From Bacteroidota bacterium (GTDB taxonomy: Bacteria > Bacteroidota > Bacteroidia > Chitinophagales > Chitinophagaceae), in the NCBI GenBank assembly GCA_023433755.1, contig JAEYUA010000021.1:1-43710 (forward strand): 43,710 bases of DNA. The letters are read 5' to 3'. The position numbers were made by a program, and so were the translations under genes. Positions 32,042-41,106 of the stretch are shown here, one piece after another. Every line of letters begins with the position of its first letter. Positions within the stretch are counted from its first letter, which is position 1. The notes under the pieces are model-generated. The model worked only from the letters and a program-made list of their open reading frames with translations. It ran no database searches and had not been told where the DNA came from.

Positions 32042-32580
32042 TAATAATTGATAAGCTGTGTTTGTAAAAGTTTCCGGGCTTCGCTCAGGTGCCACCTGGA
32101 GGTGCCTTCGCTGATGTTGAGGCGTTCAGCTATTTCCCGGTGATTATAGCCTTCCACCGCGTACATCACAAAAACCGCATGTGTTGCCGGTGGCAATTTT
32201 TTTACGATCTCCATGATCTCATCTGCACCCATTTGTTCAATCACGGTGCTGCTTACCACAGGCTCGGCTACCGTTTCCAACTCAACATTCTCACTGAATC
32301 TTGAACGGCTTTTGATATGATCCAGCCCTTCATTTACTATGATCCTTTTGATCCAGGCATGTAAAGAGCCTTTGGAAGCATCATAACTATGAATGCTTTT
32401 GAAAATTTTGACGAAGGCATGGCTTACAATATCTGCCGCATCCATGTCGTCGCGTGAATAACGCAGGGCAATAGTCATGGCAAAACCATAGAACCGGCGA
32501 AACAGTCCTTCCTGGGCCTTGCGTTTATTGGCAAGACTTCCTTCCAGTAATTCCTGAATGTTTTCTTCTACGGCTACCAC
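32041..32580 (-). CDS. ECF RNA polymerase sigma factor
   Basis: 179 residues. Region 2 is recognisable (LFRRFYGFAMTIALRY, DIVSHAFVKIFKSIHSY, LHAWIKRIIVNEGLDHIK), as is region 4 (LPPATHAVFVMYAVEG, HREIAERLNISEGTSRWHLSEARK). It directs RNA polymerase to a small regulon, probably on a surface or envelope signal. GTG is used as the start, 4 bp after the preceding lipoprotein gene; the first in-frame ATG would remove part of region 2. The anti-sigma candidate overlaps its stop. Confidence 0.93.
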   Translation of the reverse strand: MVAVEENIQELLEGSLANKRKAQEGLFRRFYGFAMTIALRYSRDDMDAADIVSHAFVKIFKSIHSYDASKGSLHAWIKRIIVNEGLDHIKSRSRFSENVELETVAEPVVSSTVIEQMGADEIMEIVKKLPPATHAVFVMYAVEGYNHREIAERLNISEGTSRWHLSEARKLLQTQLINY

Positions 32581-32584
32581 TTTT

Positions 32585-33448
32585 TTAAAAACCTAAATCG
32601 TCACGGTCTTTTTCCACATCCTGTAATTTTCTCAACAGGAGCGCTGACGAAACAGAAGACAACAATAATTTTTCTGATGCTTCCAGGTCATTATACATCC
32701 AGACTGTATTGTCAAGAATATCTACAATCGCAACAACACCTCCATCCCAAACCAGTTCATAACCTGAAAGCAGGGGACCTCCGAATACTTTGGTTTGTTT
32801 GCCCGATTTGGTGGTCAACTTATCCAGCCGTAATGGCCTGATATCGATTTTTTCAACACCATTGGTTACATAACCTTCCTCTTCCACAAAGGGCCGGTCA
32901 AATAAACGTCTTGCTGTATCCTTTTCACTGTCGTACCGGTTGACCAGCACCAGGGACCAGGGGTCTTTCTGCGGGCCATTCAAAGGCACAATAGCTGCTG
33001 TGAAGGCGTATTTATAGTTTTTAGTTTTGGAAACATCACCCAGCAATGGATGATTGCTTTTGTAGACCAACTGCTTTTCTTCAAATTGTTCAGTAGCATA
33101 GATTTCATTTACCAGTTGGCCATCTTCCAGGGTATACTGCAACCTGCTGCGATGCCTTGAATTTTTTTTGTCGGTGTCAATATCAAAAACTTTCAGCAGC
33201 AGCTCTTCCGGCTTTACATTGAATTTTGTAAACTGGTAAGAACTGGCAAAATCCCAGCCTCTTTTAATGGGCGATGTCTGGTAAGTTCCAAAACTGAGTT
33301 TTTGGTTGATCTTCCAGCCATTGACCCCTTTCACTTTCATGGAAGTGGCAGCACCTTTAAATTGCGCTGGCACTGATACTTTAGCGGCCGTGCAGGAACT
33401 AAGGATGACCAGGGCGGAGATAATAATCCTGTAAAACATGGTCTGCAA
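32585..33448 (-). CDS. Lipoprotein of unknown function upstream of the sigma factor
   Basis: 287 residues with a lipobox (ILSSC). The mature part is beta-rich with charged loops (KVKGVNGWKINQKLSFG, GPLLSGYELVWDGGVVAI, NTVWMYNDLEASEKL). Family not recognised. It is first in a leftward run with the sigma factor and its membrane partner, with gaps of 4 bp and a one-base overlap, so it may report an envelope condition to the sigma system. That role is inferred from position only. Confidence 0.75.
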   Translation of the reverse strand: MQTMFYRIIISALVILSSCTAAKVSVPAQFKGAATSMKVKGVNGWKINQKLSFGTYQTSPIKRGWDFASSYQFTKFNVKPEELLLKVFDIDTDKKNSRHRSRLQYTLEDGQLVNEIYATEQFEEKQLVYKSNHPLLGDVSKTKNYKYAFTAAIVPLNGPQKDPWSLVLVNRYDSEKDTARRLFDRPFVEEEGYVTNGVEKIDIRPLRLDKLTTKSGKQTKVFGGPLLSGYELVWDGGVVAIVDILDNTVWMYNDLEASEKLLLSSVSSALLLRKLQDVEKDRDDLGF

Positions 33449-33515
33449 TTTTAGAAATAAATGATTGATAATAATATTCTCATCGGTGAATGCGGGAAAT
33501 TTTGAGGATGAACAA

Positions 33516-33539
33516 GGAAGCCGCGTACACCCGGCCTCC
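33516..33539 (-). terminator. Possible leftward terminator
   Basis: On the minus strand GGAGGCCG and CGGCTTCC pair over 8 bp, including one G-U pair that would be a mismatch on the other strand. A weak T tract (TTGTT) follows. It lies 11 bp after the stop of the 33551 gene. Confidence 0.4.
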
Positions 33540-33550
33540 TTTTCATAACC

Positions 33551-35077
33551 TTAATAAACAAACACGGTACGGGTAGTATAATTTGGTGTTCCGTACTGGA
33601 AGGTTTTGTAGTGGGTTGTTACTTCCACAGGATACCCTTCAGAATCATAGGTGTAATCAAACTGGTAAGGATCACCTTGTGCAGGATAGGATCCTTGAAA
33701 GGTTTTGTAAGATCTCTTCAGGTTGTTTTTGGAAATATGCTCCGGCAACAGTTTGGGAAAGTTGATGTGAACATAGGGATTGATGTTCAGGTCATGCTCC
33801 ATCAGGCCATTTTCATAATTTCCATGAGTTGTGGTAACCGCACTGCTCTGAACATTACCACGAAGCAGGCCCATTGTATGGTACCTATCGTAGGTAAGGG
33901 AGGAAAAATCATATTTGACACTGATTTCATCACTGTTCCCGGAAAGATATTGCAGTTCGGCCGTGGTTTGGTTTCCTCCTTCGTTCCTGGTCATGCCTGC
34001 CAGTTTTTCCTGGCCATTATAACTGAATACACTCAGGCTGGTCACCAGGCCGGTTTCTTTATCGGTGCGTTCGATCCTGCTTACCCTGCCTGACTGGTAT
34101 TCAAATTCATCAACCATTGAAAGATAAGCTGTGAAATCTGCCTTCCTGCTCCAATACTCGATTTTTGAAAGTTTACCACCGGCATCATAGAAATAATCAT
34201 TCTTTCTTACCGCCTTTTCAACCCCGTTCACCAGTTTGTAAACTCTTTCTGATTTCAGTTTTTTAGCGGCCTTACTTCCACCAAGAACATAGACAGTGTT
34301 TTCATCAAATTCATTCCTGTTAATGGATATTTTATCACTGACACCCCATTTCCTCACATCAAATTCATAACGGGCCGCTGACTTAGCTACCGGGATCTCG
34401 TTGATACCAGCCGCCAGTGAGAAATAACTGGTTGTCATTTCACCTGCTGCATTGAAAGTGCTCAGGGTAAGCGAAGCAGGAATGCTGTCATACACCACCT
34501 CACCGATCTGCATCACGGCACGCAGTTTTACTTTTAAGAAAGGATCAGCATCAGCCTGTCCATTATCAAAAGCACCGGAAGGATAACCATAATCCAGGGG
34601 TTTATCAGTTGCCTGGATCTTTACTACCTCAACGGGCTGGGTCCTTACCTGATTGGCTGCAACGGAAAATGTTATGGCCAGCGGCTGTTGCACCAGGCTG
34701 GCTTTGGCTGATCCTGAGAGAGGTGCCGCGAAATGAGCATTGGTACCGCCATATAATAAACGCAAACCGGTAAGCCGGTACTGGCCTGCGGGTAATTCAA
34801 ACGTTTCGGATAAAACTGGATTCTGTAATTGCAATAAGAGGGTTTTTTCAATCACCTGGTCCTGGGCATTGCGCAGCTCCGCCACTGCTTGCAGGTTACT
34901 GCTATGGTAAGGCTGGCCGGAAAGATCCATGCTCATGGAAAACCTGACCTGGCCTTTGCTTACCGGTTGGGGATCGGTATCCGGCGGCGGAACTGGAAGA
35001 TCCGTTTTGGTACAGGCAGCCAGGAAAATAACGAGAAATAAAAAGAGGGTCGCGGGTTTGAAGATGAACTGTTTCAT
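33551..35077 (-). CDS. Large lipoprotein of unknown function with a beta-rich C-terminus
   Basis: 508 residues with a lipobox (FLAAC) and a Pro-rich linker (LPVPPPDTDPQP). Two beta-rich domains of a DUF-type sandwich appear in the first half (ELPAGQYRLTGLRLLYGG). The second half has YD-like strand pairs (YFYDAGGKLSKIEYWSR, DEFEYQSGRVSRIER, FDYTYDSEGYPVEV) seen in Bacteroidota surface proteins with RHS-like units. It likely sits on the outer membrane; ligand unknown. Alone on its strand, with the next leftward gene 102 bp downstream. Confidence 0.75.
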   Translation of the reverse strand: MKQFIFKPATLFLFLVIFLAACTKTDLPVPPPDTDPQPVSKGQVRFSMSMDLSGQPYHSSNLQAVAELRNAQDQVIEKTLLLQLQNPVLSETFELPAGQYRLTGLRLLYGGTNAHFAAPLSGSAKASLVQQPLAITFSVAANQVRTQPVEVVKIQATDKPLDYGYPSGAFDNGQADADPFLKVKLRAVMQIGEVVYDSIPASLTLSTFNAAGEMTTSYFSLAAGINEIPVAKSAARYEFDVRKWGVSDKISINRNEFDENTVYVLGGSKAAKKLKSERVYKLVNGVEKAVRKNDYFYDAGGKLSKIEYWSRKADFTAYLSMVDEFEYQSGRVSRIERTDKETGLVTSLSVFSYNGQEKLAGMTRNEGGNQTTAELQYLSGNSDEISVKYDFSSLTYDRYHTMGLLRGNVQSSAVTTTHGNYENGLMEHDLNINPYVHINFPKLLPEHISKNNLKRSYKTFQGSYPAQGDPYQFDYTYDSEGYPVEVTTHYKTFQYGTPNYTTRTVFVY

Positions 35078-35230
35078 TGTTGTTTGGTATTTGTGGTTTT
35101 GATTTAATGATGGCCTTCAGGTACAATACCCTGCGTGGATTCCAAACTGTTGGGTAGGTTTTTGGGTGTTAACAATGTTTTAGGATTTAGCTATAAACCG
35201 CGGGGATGTTCGCTGACAAATAAATTTTTT

Positions 35231-35381
35231 AGCCGTTTAGGCGGGCGTCGTCCGCCATAGCTTTAGCGAAGGCGGGAAGGGCGGTTAGTAGTGGTTGAGA
35301 AAACAGAAATAGTGTAATAATTCCTGCATAGCCTTCCGCAACCTGACGACTTTACTTACCGCCCTTCCCGCCTAAACGGCT
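35231..35381. repeat. Palindromic intergenic element with a nested palindrome
   Basis: AGCCGTTTAGG subtype. The left arm AGCCGTTTAGGCGGG is interrupted by about 31 bp holding a smaller hairpin (CCGCC, then ATAGCTTTAGCGAA, then GGCGG). The right arm ends CCCGCCTAAACGGCT. It fills most of the 35078-35444 gap, which has no gene. Confidence 0.75.
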
Positions 35382-35444
35382 ATTCTCTTCGTCCAATTTT
35401 AAGTCCTGTTTCAAGAAGTTAAAACAGGATATTTGATCTTCTAA

Positions 35445-35969
35445 ATGAAAAAGAAAAAAGAACCTGCAACCCTGGGCTACACCAAATTGCTGAAACAACA
35501 AAAAGCAGAAAAAGAATTCTGGAAGGCCTTCGGCATTGATGATCCTGAACAGGCACCTTCACATGTAAACCATGTTGATTTCCGATACACCCTGCTTACT
35601 GATGAAGGACTGGCACTAATGGCCACAAGAATCAGGTCCATAGAAATGCTGGATCTTAATGGCACCGCCATCACCAATGAAGGCATCAAAAACCTGGTGC
35701 AAATGGAATATATCGGCGAACTCCGACTGAAGGAATGTGAGCAGATCGATAATGGATGCATTCAATACCTGAACCAGCTACACAGTTTAAAATTATTATA
35801 CCTCAAATCAACACCCGTAACCATTGAAGGATTAATGGAATTAAAACTGGCCAACCTCGAACACCTGTTTTTCTCTTCGCATCAAAAAGAAATACAGGAA
35901 GGGCATCTGCAAATACTCAGAACGCATTTCCCGAAAGCGGAGTTAATTATTGATGGGAAAGTTTATTGA
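35445..35969 (+). CDS. Leucine-rich-repeat-like protein
   Basis: 174 residues. After a charged N-terminus (MKKKKEPATLGYTKLLKQ), about four repeats with the leucine-rich pattern appear: TRIRSIEMLDLNGTAITNEG, MEYIGELRLKECEQIDNG, LHSLKLLYLKSTPVTIEG, LANLEHLFFSSHQ. Such solenoids bind other proteins. No signal peptide or membrane segment, so cytoplasmic. Partner unknown. A long hairpin follows the stop and lies before the convergent M28 gene. Confidence 0.75.
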   Translation: MKKKKEPATLGYTKLLKQQKAEKEFWKAFGIDDPEQAPSHVNHVDFRYTLLTDEGLALMATRIRSIEMLDLNGTAITNEGIKNLVQMEYIGELRLKECEQIDNGCIQYLNQLHSLKLLYLKSTPVTIEGLMELKLANLEHLFFSSHQKEIQEGHLQILRTHFPKAELIIDGKVY

Positions 35970-36077
35970 ACCGCCAAGGGAAGAAGGGCGGCAAGTAGGA
36001 AAACCTTGGCGCTCTTTATTGGCAATAAACTAATCTCATCCCCAATTCTTCTTGGCGCCCTTATTCCCTTGGCGGTA
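35970..36077. repeat. Long inverted repeat between convergent genes
   Basis: ACCGCCAAGGGAAGAAGGGC at the left pairs with the complement at the right (GCGCCCTTATTCCCTTGGCGG), about 25 bp per arm, with about 50 bp between. It could act as a two-way terminator. A related single arm lies at 40938-40965. Confidence 0.7.
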
Positions 36078-36083
36078 AAAAAC

Positions 36084-37712
36084 TTACTTCACCACCCCGA
36101 AAAGATCTCCCTCATTCCACCCTGGCCTTTCCTTTGTCATGGCAATGGAATAACTCACCAGGAAATTCAACTGTACATATTTTTTAGCTGCCGCGAAATC
36201 AAAGATGCCATCCATGCCATCAGCAGGCTTATGGTAATATTTCGCTCGCCATTGCCTTACAAAATCAATGAGATTAAAACCCGGAACATTGCTTTTATTA
36301 CCATACTTGATATGGAGCGCCGGCATGCCATTCATCACGAAACTGTACTGGTCACTCCGCACGAAACGGTTCTCCGAAGGCTCAGGATCATTTTCAATTT
36401 CCAACCCTAACTGATTGGCCGCAAACTGCACATGCTTCATCATCGTTGAATGTTCCGCACCCAGCGGCACAATTGATAACAACGGCGCGATCAGCGTTGG
36501 CATATCCGTATTCACATTCGCCACAATGGAATTTCGGGGAACAGTAGGATTTGCAGCGAAATAAGAAGATCCCAGCAATCCCATCTCCTCAGCCGTTACC
36601 ATAACAACCAGGATAGACCTTTTTGGTTTGGCTTTTGATTTTTTATAAAGCCTCGCAATCTCCAGCAGTGAAGCAACACCAGATGCATTATCATGCGCCC
36701 CGTTATAAATGGAATCTCCATTCACCGCTCTCGATATTCCCATGTGATCCAGGTGGGCGGAATGAACCACGTATTCTTTTTTTAATTTTTTATCAGATCC
36801 TTCTATCAATCCCACCACATTATAACTTTCATAATCATGGTGAACCGTCTCATAGGCAATCTTCATGCGGTTGGGCAACTCGAATGAAGCCGGCTTTTTT
36901 TCCCTGAGTTCCGCCAGTGCTCTTCCCATATTTTTACCCGAACCCATAAAAAGTTTTAACAGCAAAGCATGATTGCCATTCAGCACCACCTGCAGGTTAC
37001 CGGTAAATCCGCGGCCATAAGCGATGGTTTTTCCCGGGTTCATGGCCACATTCGACTGGATCACCGCATCCACGTTTCCTGGAGTTCTTGCATTGAGATT
37101 CACAATAATAGCTCCCACGGCACCTTTCGATGCAGCCGTATTCAATTTATTCCCGGTATTGGAAAAATGCGCAGTGAGTGTTGAATGTAACCCGCCCGGT
37201 GCCCCTGTGATCATCACCACGATCTTTCCCTGCACATTCACACCTTCATAGTCGGAATACACACCGGGTATGTCAACCCCATAACCTGCAAAAACAAGTG
37301 GTGCGGATACAGAGGTCTTTGCAGTCAAAGGATGTGGCATTGGTGAGAAAAGCTTTCTGAATTCAAGTGTATCGCGGTTACCGCTGTCATCAGCCAGTAC
37401 AGCCAGTGCGGTCTGGTTTTGCAAAACGGAACGTCTCAATACAAGCTTCTGCACAAACCCTCCTCCATCACCGCCTGGCTTCACTCCCATCTCCCTGAAT
37501 TGTTTGGTAACATAATCAACCGCCAACTGAAAGCCTTCTGTACCGGGCAGGCGGCCTTTCAGATCATCATGCGCCAGGTAGGCGATGTGCGAACGGATCG
37601 TATTGGTATCGATCCTGTCCATTTCTCTTTTTATTGATTTGCTTACTGTGACCTGGGCACCTGAATGCAGTGCTGCCAGCATTACTAACGCGGGAAAAAT
37701 AATCCTCCTCAT
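36084..37712 (-). CDS. M28-family zinc peptidase with PA domain, secreted
   Basis: 542 residues from the ATG at 37712, where a signal peptide begins (RRIIFPALVMLAALHSGAQ). An N-terminal helical part precedes a PA-type insert (SAPLVFAGYGVDIPG, GKIVVMITGAPGGLH, GAVGAIIVNLNA). The catalytic domain has the M28 zinc motifs: VHSAHLDHMG, NGAHDNASGVASLLE, TAEEMGLLG, and NVNTDMP. Expected to be a periplasmic or outer-membrane aminopeptidase of the bacterial Zn-exopeptidase type. Divergent from the TldD gene, with 88 bp between starts. Confidence 0.9.
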   Translation of the reverse strand: MRRIIFPALVMLAALHSGAQVTVSKSIKREMDRIDTNTIRSHIAYLAHDDLKGRLPGTEGFQLAVDYVTKQFREMGVKPGGDGGGFVQKLVLRRSVLQNQTALAVLADDSGNRDTLEFRKLFSPMPHPLTAKTSVSAPLVFAGYGVDIPGVYSDYEGVNVQGKIVVMITGAPGGLHSTLTAHFSNTGNKLNTAASKGAVGAIIVNLNARTPGNVDAVIQSNVAMNPGKTIAYGRGFTGNLQVVLNGNHALLLKLFMGSGKNMGRALAELREKKPASFELPNRMKIAYETVHHDYESYNVVGLIEGSDKKLKKEYVVHSAHLDHMGISRAVNGDSIYNGAHDNASGVASLLEIARLYKKSKAKPKRSILVVMVTAEEMGLLGSSYFAANPTVPRNSIVANVNTDMPTLIAPLLSIVPLGAEHSTMMKHVQFAANQLGLEIENDPEPSENRFVRSDQYSFVMNGMPALHIKYGNKSNVPGFNLIDFVRQWRAKYYHKPADGMDGIFDFAAAKKYVQLNFLVSYSIAMTKERPGWNEGDLFGVVK

Positions 37713-37800
37713 GGTCCTAAGATAATGCATCGGTATTCACCCCTCATATCTCCCCCACTTCACATTAATTTTTTCCCTAGCTTCCATAAAAACTTTCCAT

Positions 37801-39447
37801 TTGAAACGCAAAGATTTTATCCGGCTTTCTTCACTGGGGCTTGGCTCACTGGTGGTACCGGGCTTCCTGTACAGCAGGTCCATTGATGCCAATGCCTTCT
37901 TTGAAAATAACATGGACTTCAGGTCGAAGAAAGCACTCGCCGACATTGCACTCGCCGCTGCAAAAAAAGCAGGCGCTACTTATGCTGATGTGCGCATCGG
38001 CCGCTACCTGGAACAGTCCATCAATACCCGGGAAGCAAGAGTGCTCAATATTTCAAACGATGAATCTTATGGCGTTGGCATCCGCGTGATCGCCGGCGGC
38101 ACCTGGGGATTCGCGGCCACCAATATGGTGACAGCGGAAAGCATTGCCCAATGCGCCACGAGAGCCGTGGCACTTGCCAAAGCCAATGCCCGCCTGCAAA
38201 AGGAACCTGTAATACTCGCCCCACAAAAAGGACTGGGTGAAAAAACATGGAAGACACCCATCCAGGTCAGTGCTTTTACCATACCGGTGAAAGATAAAGT
38301 TGACCTGCTGATGAAAGTAAACAGCGAAGCCATGAAAGCAGGCGCGAATTTTATCAGCTCCTCGCTGGCTTTTGTGAACGAACAGAAATTTTTCGCTTCG
38401 ACTGATGGCTCCTACATTGACCAGGACATTCACAGGCTCTGGCCGAATTTCACGGTAACCGTGACTGATAAATCAACAGGCAAATTCAAAACACGGAATG
38501 CACTGAGCACACCCATAGGCATGGGTTATGAATACCTCACACCACTTGACAGCGAAAAATTCATGGGTCCGCATGGCGCATTGCTTTATGGTAAAGCCTA
38601 TGACATGGTGGAAGATGCCGTTCAGGCCGCGCGGCACGCGAAAGAAAAACATTCAGCGAAATCTGTATCACCCGGCGATTACGATCTAGTATTGGATCCC
38701 ACACACCTCGGTCTCACCATTCATGAATCCATCGGCCACCCGCTGGAGCTTGACCGTGTGCTGGGTTATGAAGCCAATTATGCCGGCACTTCATTCGCCA
38801 CGCTTGATAAATGGAAATCAGGAAAATTCAAATACGGCAGCGAGATTGTGAATGTATATGCCGATAAGACACAGCCCTTTTATTTAAATACCGTAGGCTT
38901 TGATGATGAGGGCGTGCCTTCCAAATCATGGGACCTGATTCGCAATGGAATTCTTGTGAACTACCAGGCTACCCGTGACCAGGTGCATATTCTGGGTCAG
39001 AAGGAATCGCATGGCTGCAGTCATGCTGATAGCTGGAGCAATATCCAGTTCCAGCGAATGCCCAATGTATCCTTACGCCCGGGCAAGGAGCCACTGAGTG
39101 TGAATGATATGATCAAAGGAGTGGAAAAAGGAATTTACATCCTGGGAAGAGGTTCTTATTCCATCGACCAGCAGCGTTATAATTTCCAGTTTGGCGGACA
39201 ATTATTCTACGAAATTATCAATGGAGAAATCACAGGCATGCTGGAAGATGTGGCCTATCAAAGCAATACGCAGCAATTCTGGAACAACTGTGTGCAGATC
39301 TGCGACAGCCGCGATTACAGGCCTTTTGGAACCTTTCGCGATGGCAAGGGACAACCCGGCCAGATCAGCGCGGTATCGCATGGAAGCTGCACCAGCAGGT
39401 TCAAACAGGTGAATGTTTTAAATACCAATGCAGCCAAAACATTCTGA
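37801..39447 (+). CDS. TldD-like metallopeptidase with an export-like leader
   Basis: 548 residues. TldD/TldE complexes cleave unfolded peptides. The HExxxH zinc motif is intact (HESIGH, residues 308-313). Other marks are SIGHPLELDRVLGYE and DDEGVPSKSWDLIRNG. The N-terminus is unusual: MKRKDFIRLSSLGLGSLVVP resembles a Tat or Sec leader, whereas TldD is normally cytoplasmic. The start is TTG at 37801; the next in-frame ATG would remove this leader. The TldE-like partner is encoded 45 bp downstream. Confidence 0.88.
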   Translation: MKRKDFIRLSSLGLGSLVVPGFLYSRSIDANAFFENNMDFRSKKALADIALAAAKKAGATYADVRIGRYLEQSINTREARVLNISNDESYGVGIRVIAGGTWGFAATNMVTAESIAQCATRAVALAKANARLQKEPVILAPQKGLGEKTWKTPIQVSAFTIPVKDKVDLLMKVNSEAMKAGANFISSSLAFVNEQKFFASTDGSYIDQDIHRLWPNFTVTVTDKSTGKFKTRNALSTPIGMGYEYLTPLDSEKFMGPHGALLYGKAYDMVEDAVQAARHAKEKHSAKSVSPGDYDLVLDPTHLGLTIHESIGHPLELDRVLGYEANYAGTSFATLDKWKSGKFKYGSEIVNVYADKTQPFYLNTVGFDDEGVPSKSWDLIRNGILVNYQATRDQVHILGQKESHGCSHADSWSNIQFQRMPNVSLRPGKEPLSVNDMIKGVEKGIYILGRGSYSIDQQRYNFQFGGQLFYEIINGEITGMLEDVAYQSNTQQFWNNCVQICDSRDYRPFGTFRDGKGQPGQISAVSHGSCTSRFKQVNVLNTNAAKTF

Positions 39448-39492
39448 TCATCTAATCGAAAAAATTTTTTCAGTTATCTATAAAGTTCCATC

Positions 39493-40803
39493 ATGCTTAA
39501 CGAGCAACAGGCAAAAGAGCTGGTTCAAAAAATTATTGCTTTCTCCACGGCGGATGAAGTGAATGTAACGGTATCGGGTAACCGCATAGGCAATATCCGC
39601 TATGCACGCAATACGGTTTCTACCAATGGAGAAACTGAAAGCACGCAATATTCTATTACTTCCGTTTTCGGGAAAAGGTCAGGTACCGCAACCGGGAACG
39701 AATTTGATGAGGCCACTCTCAAAAGGATCGTGGAGCGCTCGGAAGAAATTGCCAGGCTGGCACCCGAAAACCCGGAATACCTGCCGGCACTGGGCGCACA
39801 GGAATATGGAAGATCAGTGAATTATGCCCAGGCGACTGCTGATATCGATCCTGCCTTCCGTGCGGATGCGGCTCTTGCCAGCATTGAAGCCTGTATAAAA
39901 AGCAATACAACAGCAGCGGGTTATCTTGAAGACCAGTCAGGATTTATTGCGATCGGCAACAACCGCGGCTTATTTGCCTACGACCGTTCCAGTTCAGGAG
40001 AATTCACCGTAACAGCGCGGACCGCAGATGAAAAAGGATCGGGTTACGGTGTGCAGTATTTCACCGATGCCCGCAACATCGATACTAAACAAGCAACTGA
40101 AACAGCGATCCGCAAAGCGAAAGCCTCGGTTGAAACCAAAGAACTAAAGCCCGGAAAATATACCGTTATCCTGGAACCGCAGGCCGCTTATGACCTGGTA
40201 AGCCTGCTCGTTGGCTCCTTTGACGCGAGAAGCGCAGATGAAGGAAGAAGCTTTTTCGGGAAAAGAGGATCGGGTAACCGGATGGGTGAAAAACTTTTTG
40301 ATGAAAAGGTAACGATCGTTTCCGATCCCTTTGATCCATTGAATCCCTCTACTCCTTTTGCCCCGGACGGCAGGCCCAGGAATAAAACTACCTGGGTTGA
40401 ACAGGGAGTATTGAAACAACTGGCCTATTCCAGGTACTGGGCGCAGCAGAAAAATGTGTCCCCCATACCACCACCATCCGGTTTCAGCATGGCAGGTTCC
40501 AATAAATCATTGGAAGATCTCATCAGCAGTACGGAAAAAGGGATTCTTGTAACAAGGTTCTACTATATCCGACCTGTGGATGCGCAAACCCTGGTGCAGA
40601 CCGGGCTTACAAGGGACGGGACATTTTATATTGAGAATGGTAAAGTTCAGTATGCCATTAAAAACATGAGGTTTAATGAAAGCCCTGCGTTTATGCTGAA
40701 TAACCTGCGTGATGTAGGACAGGCCGTGCGTATTAACAGGAGCCTGGTGCCTTCCATGAAGATTGATGATTTCAATTTTACCAGCCTGTCTGATGCGGTA
40801 TAA
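39493..40803 (+). CDS. TldE/PmbA-like partner of TldD
   Basis: 436 residues with the TldD/PmbA fold (VNVTVSGNRIGNIRYARNTV, EEIARLAPENPEYLP) but no HExxxH motif, as expected for the TldE subunit, which shapes the protease complex without catalysing. The C-terminal part has the usual Gly-rich segments (PPPSGFSMAGSN, GTFYIENGKVQYAI). It lacks the export-like leader seen in the TldD gene 45 bp upstream. The two are co-transcribed and would form a heterodimer. Confidence 0.88.
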   Translation: MLNEQQAKELVQKIIAFSTADEVNVTVSGNRIGNIRYARNTVSTNGETESTQYSITSVFGKRSGTATGNEFDEATLKRIVERSEEIARLAPENPEYLPALGAQEYGRSVNYAQATADIDPAFRADAALASIEACIKSNTTAAGYLEDQSGFIAIGNNRGLFAYDRSSSGEFTVTARTADEKGSGYGVQYFTDARNIDTKQATETAIRKAKASVETKELKPGKYTVILEPQAAYDLVSLLVGSFDARSADEGRSFFGKRGSGNRMGEKLFDEKVTIVSDPFDPLNPSTPFAPDGRPRNKTTWVEQGVLKQLAYSRYWAQQKNVSPIPPPSGFSMAGSNKSLEDLISSTEKGILVTRFYYIRPVDAQTLVQTGLTRDGTFYIENGKVQYAIKNMRFNESPAFMLNNLRDVGQAVRINRSLVPSMKIDDFNFTSLSDAV

Positions 40804-40870
40804 CCATGAGAAAAAAAACATGATTTCATGGTGAAAAACCCATGGGATGGTTTACCGGTTCATTCATCTT

Positions 40871-40909
40871 TGGTATTTAGTTGAAAAGGGCCGCGGACCA
40901 GTCGTCAGG
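40871..40909. repeat. 39-bp direct repeat, copy 1
   Basis: TGGTATTTAGTTGAAAAGGG followed by CCGCGGACCAGTCGTCAGG. Two mismatches from copy 2 at 41107. Confidence 0.85.
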
Positions 40910-40937
40910 AATCCAAGGCCTTCTTCAACTTTTTTTT

Positions 40938-40965
40938 ACCGCCAAGAAAGAAGGGCGCCAAGAAT
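40938..40965. repeat. Single arm related to the 35970 inverted repeat
   Basis: ACCGCCAAGAAAGAAGGGCG, close to the left arm at 35970-35995. No inverted partner nearby. Confidence 0.5.
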
Positions 40966-41043
40966 AGTTAAAGGTTCAGCTATTCATTTCTTATTCGAAA
41001 ATTCTAAACCCTGAATAAGAAAAACAATTCAGAATGGGATGAC

Positions 41044-41075
41044 TTTACTTACCGTCCTTCTCGCCTTCCCGGCTA
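41044..41075. repeat. Half of a palindromic element (right arm only)
   Basis: TTTACTTACCGTCCTTCTCG followed by CCTTCCCGGCTA; no left arm nearby. Confidence 0.5.
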
Positions 41076-41106
41076 TGCCTTTGCTCCAGGAAACACCATT
41101 GGTTCC

